Assembly (NCBI RefSeq): GCF_035582795.1
Contig: NC_134372.1
Location: forward strand, 42,756,316 to 42,820,315
DNA length: 64,000 bases
Direction: 5' to 3'
From: Mycteria americana
Lineage: Eukaryota > Chordata > Aves > Ciconiiformes > Ciconiidae
Shown: piece by piece, positions 1 through 12,310 of the stretch
Layout: the number at the start of each line of letters is the position of its first letter
How positions within the stretch are numbered: the stretch's first letter is position 1
Notes under the pieces: model-generated
Told to the model about the DNA's origin: nothing
The model's input: only the letters and a program-made list of their open reading frames with translations
The model's database searches: none
Program-made: the position numbers and the translations under genes

Positions 1-1109
1 GTGCTGACAACTTATCCTTTTTCAGAATTACTGCTTTTAAAAAAATTTTTCTAAGGAGGCTTCATGAGAAATCTAAATTATTTTATTAACACTGAAGGAT
101 TTACTTGAGACTAATCCAAAACTAAACAGAAGAGGCCTCCAGCATAACATCTTTCCAACTTCCTGTCTTGTTTCAGTAACAGCTGTCAAGTGCCATGAAC
201 AAGCCATGTTTAGATTTTAGGCTGGCAAAATATATGTATTAAACATATATAAAATCTGCCAGTCTGGGATATAGGTTGTGTAAGACTGAAGAAAAAGCAA
301 TTACCTGAACTAGGGTACATGTGCAGGATAGAAATGTGGTGAACTGCTCTTGAGTCTCTGGAGGCTTTTGCTTGCAGAGGACTCTAGTAGAAATAACTGA
401 ATACAATAATTACAACAATACAATAACTCACACCATCTACTACAGCACCAAATAAAAAACTAAAAAGTAATATATCAAATTATATAAACATAGTGTGATG
501 TGCATTGAGGGCATAATCCATTCATTTCAATTAAGGAAGGACGTTTTATTATCTCTAATGGGATAAAAGTGAATTATGTTGAAAGTAGATCTTGCTTATT
601 TTGGTGTTACAGCTTTCCCTCATAAAAGAAACTGTGAGAAAAAAGAAAATATGTTAGAGGAGATCAGAAATTGTTGAGTGGTAGGACATAAAGAAATCAA
701 AAGCAAAACAAGGACAAGTGTTCGAGGAGGAAGACATTAACCAGGTCAAAAGCTGCCATGAGTGCAGAATTAATAAATGAGAGCGCTAACGTTTGCCCAT
801 GAAGATAACTCAGTGAATGGGGAGAAATTAGAGGTGATGTGTGAGGGGAGAATAGAAAGATGGTACCTGATTAAGAGAATGAGATTATGTTTTCATGATG
901 GAAAAGCTGTAATACTACTTGTGAGATGCAAGAACCAGGTGGAAAGGAGTTCAGTGAATAAGGTGAGACGATGTTAGGACAAAGGAAGTTCTTCTCTCAT
1001 TACTACAATAAGAGGAAACTTGCAAGGAGAATGAAGGCATGAAACCTGAGTGCTGGAAGTGGAAAAAGACAAAGTTTTCAGCAGTATGAAAAAGGCATAT
1101 TATAACATA
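1..1109. other. AT-rich non-coding DNA, nothing recognised
   Basis: No exon with flanking splice signals and no repeat family is recognisable here. The only open frame of note (777-977, +) encodes 66 residues with no family resemblance and is best read as chance. Confidence 0.6.
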
Positions 1110-1567
1110 CTGGAGAGGGTCCAAAGGATGGCCACGAAGATGATCAAAGGGCTGGAGAACTTGCCCTATGAGGAGAGACTTAAAGAGTTAAGGTCTTTCC
1201 TCCCTGGAGAAAAGAAGGCTCAGGGGGGACCTCATCACAGTATTCCAGTACTTAAAAGAGCGGGTACACAGAGGACGGAGGCTCTCTCTTCACAAGGTGC
1301 CACATGGAGAAGACAAGGGGCAACGGATACAAGTTGCACCGAGAGAGGTTTCACCTTGATATAAGAAAGAAATTTTTTTACAGTGAGAACAATCATTCAC
1401 TGGAACAACCTCCCCAGGGATGTGATAGAGTCCCCATCACTGGAGGTTTTCAAGATGCAATTGGACATGGTGCCAGATAATCTCATCTAGGCTTCCTTTC
1501 CCATGAAAGGTTGGACCAGATGATCTTTCAAGGTCCCTTCCAGCCTGGGCTGTTCTATGATTCTATG
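1110..1567 (+). mobile_element. CR1 LINE 3' fragment, degraded
   Basis: The plus strand carries the 3' end of a CR1 non-LTR retrotransposon. Decayed codons of the ORF2 C-terminus are readable (a 'RVQRMATKMIKGLE' block near 1113-1155, then 'LPYEERLKEL'). The tail has the typical 'CTTCCAGCCTGGGCTGTTC' block followed by the ATTCTATGA terminal repeat at about 1556-1567. Frame breaks after about 1230 show it is an old, 5'-truncated, dead copy. CR1 copies are usually 5'-truncated and lack clear target-site duplications; none is seen here. Confidence 0.85.
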
Positions 1568-4184
1568 AACATCTTTACTAGGATTTACTGACTTACAATG
1601 GTTTTACAACCATTGTTTTACAATGGATTTACAATGGTGCAGGCCCCCTATGGAATTCAGACGCTCGACTGTGTAAACAGATTCCAAAGAGTCACCGATG
1701 CCATCAGATTCAACAGGCAGTAACTGGAGTACTTTGATGGAGATCTGAGGGAGGAATTGGAAACATGAGAATCAGTAACAGAAGCTTTCTCTTGGTTCCC
1801 TCCATTGTCTTATGAAACTGTACTGACCAGCGCTGAATTTCCGTTTTAGATTGTGGGCAAGCCTGCACAGCTAATGCACACTAGCAGTGGTTTCACTGTA
1901 AGCTACCAACCACTGGAATCGCTTATAAGTAAACACAAGTAGCGGCAATAAAATCTTTCTAAGCAAGCTCATACAAAACTGTCATCTTCATTATTCAACA
2001 TCTCAACAAAAGGCATTGGCAACACTGAAATAGCTGGTTTTATAAAATTGAGATTTAGAGATGAGCTATCTTTATTTGAATGCAGTAATTGCGTGGTGTT
2101 CTAAAAGGGCTTTTTTTTAATTTTACCAAAATGCATAGTCCACATTTTTCTTACATGCTGTTATGGGAAGATGGCACTTAGCTTTTCTAATAGTCAAACA
2201 TGGCTTTGCAGAACAGAACATTGTTAACAATTAAAAATGGTGATTAGAAAAAACTAGAGGGAAGAATTTTAGAATATTTTAAAATGTTGCCTCTCTGTGG
2301 TATGTATTTTTATACCATGTTTTAAGGTCTCAAGTAATAGAAAAATCATACAAAGGTAATACAAGTAATCTGAAATCCACTACATGCAGTTCTATTTTAA
2401 CTCAGCAATTCACACCAAATTCTTTCACTGCACTAAGAATGAATTCAGGAAAATAAATATACAAGGAGGAATATGGATTTAATTGTTATTGCTGTTACAT
2501 TGCTAAAATAAAACAGCTGTGATCACACAGATAAAGCCATTGTTCAACAAATATTTTTATTAAACATCTCTGTAGCGAAGATGAGTCCAGCTCCCCAAGA
2601 ACAGAGCAGACCGCTTCCTGGACCACCCATTGCTCCCTAGGTAAAACAACTCACCCAGCTGTTGGGGGGTGGGGGGAAACTTGATCAGACACACTGGACA
2701 CTATGGCAGTTATGGAGTAACTCATGTTTGCTCACTGACATATTAAACTATAACAACTGTATTTTAACATTCAAGCAAATAGACCACAATCTTTTTTCAA
2801 ATCATTAATTTGACCACTAGCTAATGACAGCAACGGTGTTTCTTAAACGGCACCTTCCCAAAAATAACAATGACCTGTGTAGCCCACAGGAGAGCAGTCT
2901 CAGAAAACTAAGGTCAGCTGATTACAGCAGGCAACGGGGGAAAAGGAGGCACATACGAAGGTCAGAGGTACAACAGAAGCAGTCAGGAAAATAAATTGGC
3001 CACGGTCGTACAGCAAATAAACTGTATGTCAGAGCTGCGAATAAAATCCAGAAGTCCTGATTCCTTGTCTCTCTGCTCTACTGCCCCAGTCCTAACCAGA
3101 TCCTCTCTCTAAATGACTTTCTAATATAGACAGTCCAGGAGACTGAAACATTTTTCCTATCTAAAAAACAAATGTAGCAAAAGGTATATAAAGGTTTCCT
3201 TCACACAGTCACTCCACCATTTATGTTATGGCCGGAAAGACTTTGTTAATAAATATTGTACATTTCCTCCAGGTCAGCAATCAGAATGTCTGAGTCTGCA
3301 GAATTTGTCATTCATCTATTTAGGAAGTGATGTCAGGGTATTTTCAAGAATCATTCAGACTTAAATCTGAGTCACCTTTTACAGGGGTGTTTCCTTCAAG
3401 TTCTGCTATCAGTCAATCTGGGTTTGCTAGATGTTGGGGGTATTAGAGGAGTTGTAAAAGCAGAAGACCTTTTCAAGCACAACATATATAAGTATCCAAT
3501 ATTGTCAAGACTTAGATCACTTTTCTGTTTCAGTAAAATAATAAAAATCTCATATTCAGACCAGAGAGAAAATAGCCAAGGAAAGTATGAAGGTTCATAC
3601 TCATGAAATTTTCTATGTAGAAGAGCTACATAATCTACAGGAATAGATATGATAAAGACTTAACATTGTGAAATTTTTTCTAATTTCTAACTGTAAACAT
3701 GCACTATTTACCACGGGATGTGCAGTGTGTTTTTTCCAAACAGCTTTTTAGCACATCAATTAAGCAGTTGGTCTTATCTAAGACTTAAAAGTGCCAAACA
3801 AAAAACAGATTTAGGATGGGCTCCAAATTACTGAAGTAGAGCCATTTCGAAGTGTATTAATCAGGTTTCCTAATAACACATGAGTCACTGAATACCAGTG
3901 CTCAGTTTTAATTCAAGGCTTTATCAGCCACTTGGAACATGGAGCCCATGGGTCAGGTCTTTAGTGGTGCAAATCAGCAGTTTTCCTGTAATCCACAATT
4001 ATACAACTTAGAACTGGTCTAAATATTTAAGATGCCTGTTTTAAATTACCTGATCATATTTGTATTTTGGTGAGATATCTGTATGCTTATTATTTGAACA
4101 CAGAGTTTCTTAGTCTAGAGAGTTTGCCTCATAAAATGTAGGTTTTTCTTCCCCTTTGGCAAGTATTGTCTTCCATGGTAGAGG

Positions 4185-4198
4185 CTTCCCTCTAGTGG
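4185..4198 (-). promoter_or_regulatory. Candidate CTCF core site
   Basis: Read on the minus strand, the 14 bases CCACTAGAGGGAAG match the remembered CTCF core CCASYAGRKGGCRS at 13 of 14 positions; the exception is A for C at position 12. It lies in plain AT-rich sequence. This is a motif match only and occupancy is unknown. Confidence 0.4.
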
Positions 4199-5493
4199 AC
4201 ACTTTCTCTGATGTTTTATTTGCAAGGTTTTAGTAATTTAATGGAACAGTTGTACAATACATCCAATATCATGTATTTGCTTTCTGATTTAAAATAATTA
4301 AAAGGAAATGCCTGACAGGACTTAATTAGTGCCTATACAATTTTTCTTGAGGACCTCTAAAATTATTGCAGCAGTCTCAAGACCAGTTACTTCAAACTGT
4401 AATACAATGTAAAACTGTTTAACAAACTTAGGTATGTAAACGGCAAAATCATGTCCTGAAAAAACTAATTATTGATTCAGTAGTTCAGGGAAGAGATACA
4501 AGGACAAGAGCAGTGTTGTTCTGTATTGACTGGCTGCTGTTTTACCCAGCTATCAGTGCTGATCTAATTAATCTCCAGTCTGTTTGTATGGGCTACACGT
4601 ACTGGCTCTTTCAGTATTCTGTTATTAGAGGAGGGCAATAGATTGACACCCGACTTGCTTGGTGCACTGGTTTCCTCAAAACACTTAATTTGAAAAAGAT
4701 GCACTTGGGGCTCCTATATGGAACAAGTACATACACTCTTAAATATTTCTGTTCTTTCCTATGGGAGTATGATCACATAATTTACAACTGAGAAACCATC
4801 TAAGGATGCCAACTGGCTACATTCTATTTTCATTATTCAGCAATGACAAAGGGCTGTCTTAGCATGAACCTTTCACCTGTGAATTTTTCCTTCTTCAGAA
4901 TGCGACAATAAAAACATTAATTGTAGCAGTAACTTTCAGAACTCAAATCTCAGCCCACTAGTAATTGAGACCACTAACACATTTATTGTATTTTCAAGTA
5001 CTTGCCAGGTGACAGTGGTATGTGGTTACCATTACAGTTCTATGGAATTTACTGAGAATCCTAAATTCATTCAAACAAATATGATCTGGGAAGTAGTTTT
5101 CTGAGTTTCAGACAGAGTAAGCAGAGGCTTCTTGAACCATCTTAAAGTTTAATGAAAGTGTATGTTTCTCCCAAGACTAAACTTTTCTATTCCAAGTCTC
5201 CCAGAGTTCCAAAATCTACTTTTTTTCCCCACGTGGGCTGTTGACCTGACTATTTCTCAAGAATCCTTTCATAAAATTTTGGAGGCCACATGGCAGCCTG
5301 TCTGATGTTTTCCATCTATGGGGATTTTAGTAGAATACACCTATTTTCCCAGTTCAATTAGAGTAATCTGATTCCAGTTGAACAGATGTCCACATCATGA
5401 AGCAATGTCACGACAGTCTCTTTTGTTGTCAGTTTCTCTACAGAGAAACCAGTACTTGCTAAGAAAATTTAATAATAATATAACTACATAATA

Positions 5494-5511
5494 CATGCAT
5501 ATATATGCATG
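5494..5511. repeat. 18-bp perfect AT-rich palindrome
   Basis: CATGCATATATATGCATG equals its own reverse complement. Such alternating purine-pyrimidine palindromes can extrude or simply mark a small AT-rich repeat. No function is inferred. Confidence 0.6.
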
Positions 5512-7944
5512 CACCCCTTATGAATGAAATTCTTCTGCTCTTTCTAAATACAGACTCTAGCAAAAAAGTCACTGCTCATTTGTAGCTCAGACAATACTCC
5601 CAATGCAGTAAAATCTCAGAAATAAAGTCAGTGGGAGGGATTTTCTGCAATCCTTTTCTGAAACAGAATTAAACAGGACTTTAGAACTGGGCCCAGTTCA
5701 AATCAGTTCAAACAGTATGGTGCCTAAAGAAGACACAAAGATTTGCAAGGTCCAGTGTATAATTTATAAAAATGTGAGTAATGTGGAATCAAACTTGCCT
5801 CAAGTAACGGCTTCAGGGATTTATAAAAGTAATTTACATAACAGAGGTGGTCTTCTAATAGACAGAACCGAAGCATAGATATTACACTTGAGAATATTTT
5901 AAGGTGGCCTGTTCAGAGAGAAGGCTGCCTAGTATGTGTGATCTCCAGTCAAGGTTTCCCTATACAGGCATTAAGCACACAAAAAATGACATAATATAGA
6001 GAAGAACAGAGCATTTAAAAAAAGGGCAGAGCTAAGCTGAGTGCTACAAATCATATCAGATATGCATGCAATATTTATTTCTTCACTGTAATTTGAGCAA
6101 CTGTGCTCAGTTAGACTGCTGGAAATCGTAAACTGAGATAGTGCCAATAATCAGCCCCTTCATTTGAACGAGGTTTAAAACAAGTAGTCTCACCCATACT
6201 GTTGATTTTAGCAAAACTACACCAAATTCTGTTTAAATGTGGAACACTACAAGAGAATCAACAAACAAATGTGAAGCCCATACATGTCTTTTTTCCTGTA
6301 AATAATTAGGAAAAAAAAATTATTTAAATCCTAGAACCAGTCATATAAAGCTGTAGATGTGATACATGGGCAATCAGTATGAGCGATATTACAAAACTTA
6401 GTATTCTATCATGGCATCGTCCTCCCAGGGCTCCCTCGAGTACCAACATCCTTTCAGGACAGCTAAATTACACTGGGTTGAAAAGCTCAGGAGAGGGGAA
6501 CATACAACCTAGTCTGGGAGTCCACCCCCTTTTCTTTCTCTCACTTTATCCACAAGCACTTATAAAGGCAATGCATGTTTGCCTGAGTTCCTCAGCAGTG
6601 CTGCTGGTCACCTTCATTTTGGCACCTGAGAGTAAGGAAGGGAGAGTACCTCTGCTCAAACAATAGCCATCACTGTTTAGACGTATGGGTTTTGTTCATG
6701 TTTCCTTTCAAAGGAGGATTTTGTTGAGGAAATTCTCCAGGTTTTTGAACACAAGTTACTACCAACTAGAAAGGAGTGCCTTACACTAGGAATTAGAAAA
6801 GCAAGGCTTTTCACAAGACAGGGAGCTCACATATGTAAGGTAGGGAGTAGGATAAGGATTCACAGAAGAAAGGTATTGCTAACTGCATAAAACAGGGGCC
6901 AAGTAGCCTCAAGGCATTAATAGTTCCCAAACAGTACTACTATTTAACGTATCACTGAAAGTTGTGGATATGCCTGTTAATCCACTTGGAAGACCATTTC
7001 CACATTATCCCAAGTGTTATCAGCCATGATCTGAAGAGCATCTGTAAGATTACAAAGAAGCGAGAAAAATCATTCATTAATGTGCCCTCTCCTCAAGAAA
7101 ACATTAAACTAGTTGAATTAATAAAATGTACCCAATCTCTTAAGAACATTCTGTAACATGTTGTATGCAAGCTGGCTTTAGCTCATTTTGTTAGTAGGAT
7201 TAATTTTTAGTAATCTAAGACTTTCATGTTAATCCCAGATAATAGTGCAGTTTGGTACACTAAAATAATCAGATTACAGTGAATGTCAACACGATTTGAT
7301 TTTAAATTATTTGGAGCATGTTACTGGAACTATCACCCCCTCATTTTATGAAAGGATGATCTGGAAGAATGTCAGACAGGGTTCACCATGTCTCAACAGC
7401 TGCAGACCTCTGCTTCAAGTCATCATTAAAAATATGGCTTTGTTTATTCAAATACTGATTTTTGACAGCAAGCTAGCACAAGAATTTTAAAAAGACGTGG
7501 CCTTTATCACAACAATGCATGTGCAAATATTGTGTAAGAAACTGGTATATAAAATTACCTTCTACACATATACCACTGAATTACCATCTGCTACAACCAA
7601 ATACCTGATTTGTGTTTTCAATAAAAAACCCACTACCCTACCTAGTCCTTCCCACTAATTTGATTCATTTGCTTGCTTTTTGCATCTCCCTCGTTCCCCA
7701 TATCTTTACTGTGATTAGCAGCAGAGCTAATGCCTATTTTATTTCTGGTTAATCTGATTAAGTAAGAACCTAGGATTGTGATGTCAGTGCATTAGTAGAA
7801 GGAAGTAATGCTTCCTGTAGGAAGGATGGTAATTTTGACCTTTTAGAAGCAGGTCATGATCTGACTGCAAGATGAAAATAGAGCAAGACAAACTGGAGTG
7901 ATAATACCAACTCATTCTCTGATAGCATAGTTCAAAGTAAGATT

Positions 7945-7962
7945 ATGGCTCATGGGCTGCAG
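7945..7962 (+). CDS. Candidate coding exon 1 of the HPRT-like gene (weak)
   Basis: ATG GCT CAT GGG CTG CAG encodes Met-Ala-His-Gly-Leu-Gln and is followed directly by the strong donor GTAAGA. The ATG has A at -3 and G at +4. The exon ends in phase 0, as needed to join the exon at 12204, which also starts in phase 0. HPRT1 first exons encode a short N-terminus (nine residues in human) beginning Met-Ala. The join would give a protein of 214 residues. Against it: the surroundings are AT-rich, with no CpG island, and such a short match can arise by chance. The true first exon may lie upstream of the window. Confidence 0.25.
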
Positions 7963-8944
7963 GTAAGAAAGCATAATGCACTTATATTTGGTTATTTGAT
8001 TGAAGGGGGCTTTGGGTGTGGGGGAGAGGTTAGCTTCAGCAAAAATAGGAGAACATTAGAAATACTGACTAATGAAAGGCCTTGTTTCTTATATTTACTC
8101 AGGAGAAAAACTGGCTTTCAGAACAGAGGCATCTTAATAGACTCAATTTTTTTACAAACTTATGACATTATTTATTTGACTTTAATATAGCTATATTCAT
8201 ATTCTTTCATTCTGTGCTGATGAAACAATACTTATTTATGAATCTATTGTACATAATTGCTGTAGTTCGTTTTGTTGTTTTTCCCCCTTAAACTCACAAA
8301 CCTACATCAGTAAATGAACAACAGATGAGACTGAATCTAAATTAAACAACTAATTCCTCAAGTTATATGCTTGTGATATAAAAACTTAATGACTTTGTGT
8401 GATAGTTTAGTAGATTGCTTTATTATAATGGGATGCTGCTGTATTATTTAGCAAGTGCCACAATACAAATGCTTTTATGAGCCTGTAAGGTATATGCAGC
8501 ATGTTGCTATGGTGATGTGGTGCTCAGACTGATGCAGTCCTTAAGGTTCTGTTCATGAACCTTTCAGCAGACCTTAAAAAATGTTTCACACATAGCAACA
8601 AACAAGATATTAATGTAGCAGACATTGTTTGCATTAAATAGTCGCAATGAGCATAGTTGTTAACCACATAAAAGGTATTAAACTACACTGTCGGAGTAGC
8701 TATAAGCAATAATCTCTATGCACACCTGTATGCTTCAAGACTAGCTTTATTCATTAACATGGACAAAACTCATGCCTCACTTGAGCTGAACCAGTTGTGA
8801 TGCCTCTCATGAAATGCAGCAGGAAGCTAAATTCATTGGCAACAAGGTTGAACTTTAACTCCCTGTGCAGATGAAAGCCCAAATTATAACTGCAAAAGCA
8901 AATTGTAAGGCTGAAGTCCATTAAATATGGCTGCGCGGAGAATG

Positions 8945-9645
8945 GATTGAGAGCAGCCCGGAGGAGAAGGACTTGGGGGTGTTGGTTGATGAGAAGCTCA
9001 GCATGACCCAGCAATGTGCGCCTGCAGCCCAGAAAGCCAACCATATCCTGGGCTCCCTCAAAAGAAGTGTGACCGGCAGGTTAAGGGAGGTGATTGTCCC
9101 CCTCTACTCCACTCTTGTAAGACCCCACCTGGATTACTGCATTCAGCTCTGCGACCCCCAACATAAGGACACGGACCTGTTGGAGCAAGTCCAGAGGAGG
9201 GCCATGAAGATGATCAGGGGTCTGGAGCACCTCTCCTGTGAAGACAGGCCGAGAGAGTTGGGGTTGTTCAGTATGGAAAAGAGAAGGCTCCAGGGAGACC
9301 TTATAGCAGACTTCCAGTACCTGAAGGGGGCCTACAAGAAAGCTGGAGAGGGACTTTTTACAAGGGCATGTAGTGATAGGACAAGGGGTAATGGCTTTAA
9401 ACTGAAAGAGGGTAGATTTAGATTAGATGTAAGGAAGAAATTCTTCACTATGAGGGCAGTGAGGCACTGGAACAGGTTGCCCAGAGAAGTTGTGGATGCC
9501 TCATCCCTGGAAGTGTTCAAGGCCAGGCTGGATGGGGCTTTGAGCAACCTGGTCTAGTGGAAGGTGTCCCTGCCCAAGGCAGAGGAGTTGGAACTAGATG
9601 ATCTTTAAGGCTCCTTCCAACCCAAACCATTTTATGATTCTATGA
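8945..9645 (+). mobile_element. CR1 LINE 3' fragment with open ORF2 C-terminus
   Basis: A 5'-truncated CR1 copy of about 700 bp. An uninterrupted frame from 8973 to 9557 encodes the last 194 residues of the reverse-transcriptase polyprotein. The blocks '[16 protein letters not shown]', '[19 protein letters not shown]', '[12 protein letters not shown]' and '[11 protein letters not shown]' are readable. The element ends in 'CCAACCCAAACCATTTTATGATTCTATGATT'-type tail sequence. The reverse-transcriptase catalytic core is missing, so the copy is dead. The open frame suggests it is younger than the copy at 1110-1567. Confidence 0.9.
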
Positions 9646-12084
9646 TTGGGCAAAAGAAAAAACTGCTCAAGTCGCAGGTAGTGTAGTCATTGCATTTAAG
9701 TTGCAGTTATGCAGAATGCAATAGAGATGGGAATCTTGAAAAAAAAAACCAAACAACAAAACAAACAACCCACCCTACAGCACTTTTTAAACTGTCATGC
9801 CAGTGAGTGTCCTTAAAGGTGCTTTTTCTGTACTCCAAATGAAAATGATGCTTATATGTTCCAGTAGTCTCAAATAAACACTTTTACCTTTGACCAGTGC
9901 TTCTAATTATGTCCTATCGGCACTGCTTCTTGTTGACAGAATCCCGTATCCTGTATGTGTGTTCTGTCTGTCACCACTAGCAACCTCACACAGGCAGAAA
10001 TTAGCCCATTTCAAACTCGCCAGCTGGGTTAATATAACACTCAAACAACAATAAGCAGTTCTGCACTGCATTAAAGTCTGCTCATTGGTGCTACTGTCTA
10101 GCCTCATCTACAGCTGATACCAGTGTAACTGCCAGTATCTCTTCCAAGATTAATAAACCACGAACAAACTTAATTTGAAAACAATCCTTCACCTAAGCTT
10201 TCACTTCAGCCATAAAGAAAACAGTAACTAAACCAGGCAAAATAGTACTGCTGACACTCTATAAACAGTGCTCAACTGCAAGGCTATTCTGTAAGTCTAA
10301 CTTGGAACACCAAGGCCTATCAATTTTGAGTACCTGCAGAATACGGTTAGTTCAGCCAGGATGAGATTCTGTATGTTGTACTACAATAATCTGTTCTTTG
10401 AAATTCTTGTTAACATCTGTCTCTCTAGTTTTATCTTTAAATGAAGTGGGCTATTTGTGGCCAATTTAAAATAAATGGCAGTAATTGGTTATCTCATTTT
10501 TGTGGCTGCTGTGAGTTTTGCAAGTAATAACCTACTCCTGTTCCCTACAGTCCATTTTTCCTTTCTTCCTAAGCACTCATCTCTCCTATGGCAAAAAACG
10601 AGAATTAAAAACAATGCATCTGTCTAAAGAGTTAGCTCATTTGTTAGCAATGTTTTATGCTATTATTGCCTAGTTCATAGCTCTATGCTGTCCATTAGCA
10701 AACTATCAAATTCTTGGTTTTGACGTCTGTTTAGTAAAATCAAAGGATGTTTCACAGTTGGTACAGGGGTGTTACACTTCCCAAGTCTGAGGGGAAAAAG
10801 ATTTACAGTCTCAGCAAGAATACCGAGTAAAACCACTCCTTTAAAACTTTGCCTTCTACTGAAGTAGTCATCTACTTCATTGCTCAATAAACAGACTATA
10901 TGCTATTAGGAACATATGCTCCCTCAAAGAAATCTGCACAGTGCAGCACTCATATTTTGAATTATATTGTATTGAGTTCTGTTGAATGCAACTGGTGTGT
11001 AGCTAACCTATTTTGCACTAGTGAAGCTTTGAGCCAGCTTTGAACTTTTCTTTCGATTAGTTCTGTATTTTTTAACAACAGAGCAATATTAGATGTGACA
11101 AAATCTCACTAATTTGCATTTTTTCTTAACTTATTTCTAATACTTACATATTAGCCCTCTTATTCACACTTGTTTCTACCTCATTATATTTTTTTCTTGC
11201 CTGCTTTTGTACCTCCACTTCATAAATGAACAAAGACCAAAGCATCCATTATGGTCTTGAAGGGAGGTAGAAGCCAAAGACACAGATCTGTTTGGGGTCA
11301 AAAGACTAGTCAGAAGAGAAGCCTAAGTGGAGAATATGTAATTTCTAGACATCCAGACACCTCTGGGTGCAGCCGCCTGGAGCCAGCATGTTAAAAAAAG
11401 AACTGCAATTCTAAAGCTTGATGGCAAAAGGGTTAAGGCCCTGATCTGTGGGAAGGAGCTATGGCCTCTCCCCAACCATGCTGAGGAGCAATCTGCTAGC
11501 AGGGCAAACAGTACAACGAGCTGAGCAGGTCTCTGGTTCCCACCTATGGGCACCCTCTGCAGCTTCTCCTCTTCCCACCACCATCTCAAAGCTTCTCCTT
11601 TGGGGTAAGTCATCTCCCCTGTCCTCTGAGACAGCTGATGGTTGGTATGTGCTTACCTCTGTCAAAAGTTCAGTTGTGAATTCACACTTAGGAGTTTTCT
11701 CTTTTACACAATGGAAAATGATGGTCAAGGTAGTGCAGCATCCTAAAGTCACCTGCTGACTGGAGATCAAGCTGTAATCCCAATCTACTTGCCTTAAATT
11801 TTAATTTTTGCTTGTCTACCACACGAGCAAGCTACTGCGCTCTGCAGAAGGGGAAACGGAGAATACGGAAAACGGAGAAGGGTTTTTTTGTTGTTGTTGG
11901 TTTTGGTTTTTTTATGAGTTGATGATGGTTGAGAATTTCTCTTATAATGACTAGGGCAAAGTAGTTATCTATCCATTCACATCTCAGACAAGCATACTAG
12001 CTCCTGAATTATCAGACAGATTGTGAATTTTTCTATCAGAAGGTTCAAAAACCCTCAGATATATTTTTATTTTGACACATTGTT
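9646..12084. other. Non-coding DNA upstream of the HPRT-like exon 2
   Basis: AT-rich sequence with no CpG island and no recognisable exon. Open frames near 11323-11770 overlap on both strands and show no family resemblance. If the 7945 exon is real, all of this is intron 1. Confidence 0.5.
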
Positions 12085-12109
12085 GGGGGGTGTGGGGGTG
12101 GGGGTGGGG
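12085..12109 (+). promoter_or_regulatory. Potential G-quadruplex in intron 1 near exon 2
   Basis: Runs of six, five, five and four G are separated by one to three bases (GGGGGG-TGT-GGGGG-T-GGGGG-T-GGGG). This meets the simple G3+N1-7 rule four times. It lies about 95 bp before the acceptor of the exon at 12204, on the transcribed gene's sense strand, so it could form in DNA or in pre-mRNA. G-runs next to acceptors are known splicing modulators. Confidence 0.6.
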
Positions 12110-12203
12110 AGAGGAGTCTTTCTCTACATTATCAGAGACTGGAAGGTTTTTTTCCTGTGTGGCTTTGTCTTTACTCTTAGAGCTATTTCCCTTTCACCTG
12201 CAG

Positions 12204-12310
12204 ATAAGAGATGAAGACAGTGGCTATAATAAAAATCTATTTTGCATTCCTAAGCATTATGAAGAAGATTTAGAAACAGTCTTCATTCCTCATGGACTTA
12301 TCCTGGACAG
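12204..12310 (+). CDS. HPRT-like exon 2
   Basis: Begins after CTGCAG and ends before GTATGAGG. Encodes [14 protein letters not shown], then a block ending [11 protein letters not shown], matching the N-terminal region of HPRT. The frame is also open upstream through the acceptor to an ATG at 12072, so intron retention would give a different N-terminus; that extension looks unlike any HPRT N-terminus. Confidence 0.92.

Larger units (their letters stand above)
1568..7944. other. Non-coding DNA, AT-rich, no gene seen
   Basis: About 6.4 kb without a supportable exon. Small items: short direct and inverted TTACAATGG-type repeats just after the CR1 (1590-1637), a G-rich patch at 2663-2676, a candidate CTCF core at 4185-4198, and an 18-bp perfect palindrome at 5494-5511. 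The stretch may be upstream intergenic DNA or part of a long first intron of the HPRT-like gene. Confidence 0.5.

Noticed and set aside
12072-12203. ATG at 12072 in frame with the HPRT-like exon 2
   Set aside because: It runs through a poly-G tract and a good acceptor (CACCTGCAG), and the peptide looks unlike any HPRT N-terminus; intron sequence is more likely.
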